Source: Sphingomonas sp. NBWT7
GTDB lineage: Bacteria; Pseudomonadota; Alphaproteobacteria; Sphingomonadales; Sphingomonadaceae
NCBI RefSeq assembly: GCF_014217605.1
Contig: NZ_CP043639.1
Location: 581,501 to 645,500, forward strand
Direction of reading: 5' to 3'
DNA: 64,000 nucleotides
The translations under genes and the position numbers were made by a program. The notes under the pieces were generated by a model. The model had not been told where the DNA came from. It saw nothing but the letters and a program-made list of their open reading frames with translations, and did no database searches. Position 1 is the stretch's first letter. Each line of letters starts with the position of its first letter. Below are positions 63,621 through 64,000 of this stretch, piece by piece.

Positions 63621-64000
63621 CTATCGACGAACGAGGCTTCGCACGTCGGCGGGCCGGAACGCGCCGAACAGGAAGGTGGCGGCGACGTAGACCAGCGCGC
63701 CGGTGGTGACCAGCACCAGCATCGATCCCCAGCGCTCGAGCGCCGTGCCGAGGGTGTAGGGGCGGAACAGATCGACGGCGAACCACATCACTGCGCCCAT
63801 CAGCAGCGCGGCGAGCGCGAGCCGGCCGACGCGGCGCTTCAGCTGCGCGTCCGCGACGAAATGCCCGCGCGCGGTGAGCGTGCGCCACAGCAGCGCGACG
63901 TTGACGGTGGAGGCGAGCGCAGTGGCGAGTGGCGGACCGACATGGCCGAGCGGCACGATCAGCGCGAGGTTGAGGACGAGATTGACGACCATCGAAACAG
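63621..64000 (-). CDS. murJ: Lipid II flippase MurJ, C-terminal part (5' end outside the window)
   Basis: The 126 visible codons form four hydrophobic segments (NLVLNLALIVPLGHVGPPLA, ASTVNVALLWRTL, LALAALLMGAVMWFAV and LVLVTTGALVYVAATFLFGA) and end FRPADVRSLVRR. The Asn-x2-Leu-Asn segment followed by Gly-Pro-Pro-Leu-Ala-Thr-Ala is typical of MurJ/MviN. In many alphaproteobacteria murJ precedes trpS, which supports the call. Confidence 0.85.
   Translation of the reverse strand, partial: VSMVVNLVLNLALIVPLGHVGPPLATALASTVNVALLWRTLTARGHFVADAQLKRRVGRLALAALLMGAVMWFAVDLFRPYTLGTALERWGSMLVLVTTGALVYVAATFLFGAFRPADVRSLVRR

Overview
The window is a high-GC alphaproteobacterial chromosome segment, most likely from a sphingomonad (Sphingomonas or a close relative). 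This rests on coding style and gene content: GTG and TTG starts, ATGA/GTGA overlaps, small families such as DUF2842, DUF3297 and the PHA-granule-type SRPBCC-like protein, a DnaE/LolCD neighbourhood, and an exopolysaccharide locus. The assignment is inferred, not proven. Almost all of it is dense housekeeping sequence. No CRISPR array, rRNA operon or replication origin was seen.

Layout. 1-244: the 5' end of an Hsp20 gene. 778-7383: LolC-LolD, a GNAT acetyltransferase, glutathione peroxidase and the replicative polymerase DnaE. 7402-9931 (minus): a radical SAM protein, DUF2842, 5-formyl-THF cyclo-ligase, 6S RNA, ZapA and a small coiled-coil protein. 10075-14397: a lower-glycolysis block (GapA, MOSC protein, Pgk, class I aldolase) plus an O-methyltransferase. 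14417-16538: a decayed integrative element between a 39-bp tRNA-Gly fragment and the intact tRNA-Gly(UCC), with an IS5-type transposase fragment and small orphan genes. 16593-37934: scattered housekeeping genes (RlmB, ferredoxin, AlkA-like glycosylase, MntH, TelA pair, TypA, GyrA, an EAL protein, MoaA, NAD kinase) with tRNA-Tyr and tRNA-Asn.

38064-43181 holds SodB and an enlarged phage-shock (Psp) locus. PspF is divergent from a sigma-54 promoter that is followed by a 45-aa exported peptide, PspA, PspB and PspC. Five further small proteins follow, each with one membrane segment and a coiled coil. PspB, PspC and these five share related C-terminal coiled-coil signatures (core Leu-Glu-Arg-Ile ... 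Glu-Ile-Glu-x-Leu-Arg). This tandem array is the most interesting unexplained structure in the window.

43228-48748 carries SufE, a PHA-granule-type protein, a VOC protein, Lnt, MetK (behind a 20-bp palindrome), a PAP2 phosphatase and TrmB. 48876-61731 is an exopolysaccharide export and assembly locus: an outer-membrane lipoprotein, a beta-barrel protein, a fused Wzc tyrosine kinase, a PssD/PssE-type glycosyltransferase pair, two more glycosyltransferases, a polyprenyl-phosphate sugar transferase, a methyltransferase and a flippase. No obvious Wzy polymerase is present in the window. The right end has a metallophosphatase, TrpS and the 3' part of MurJ.
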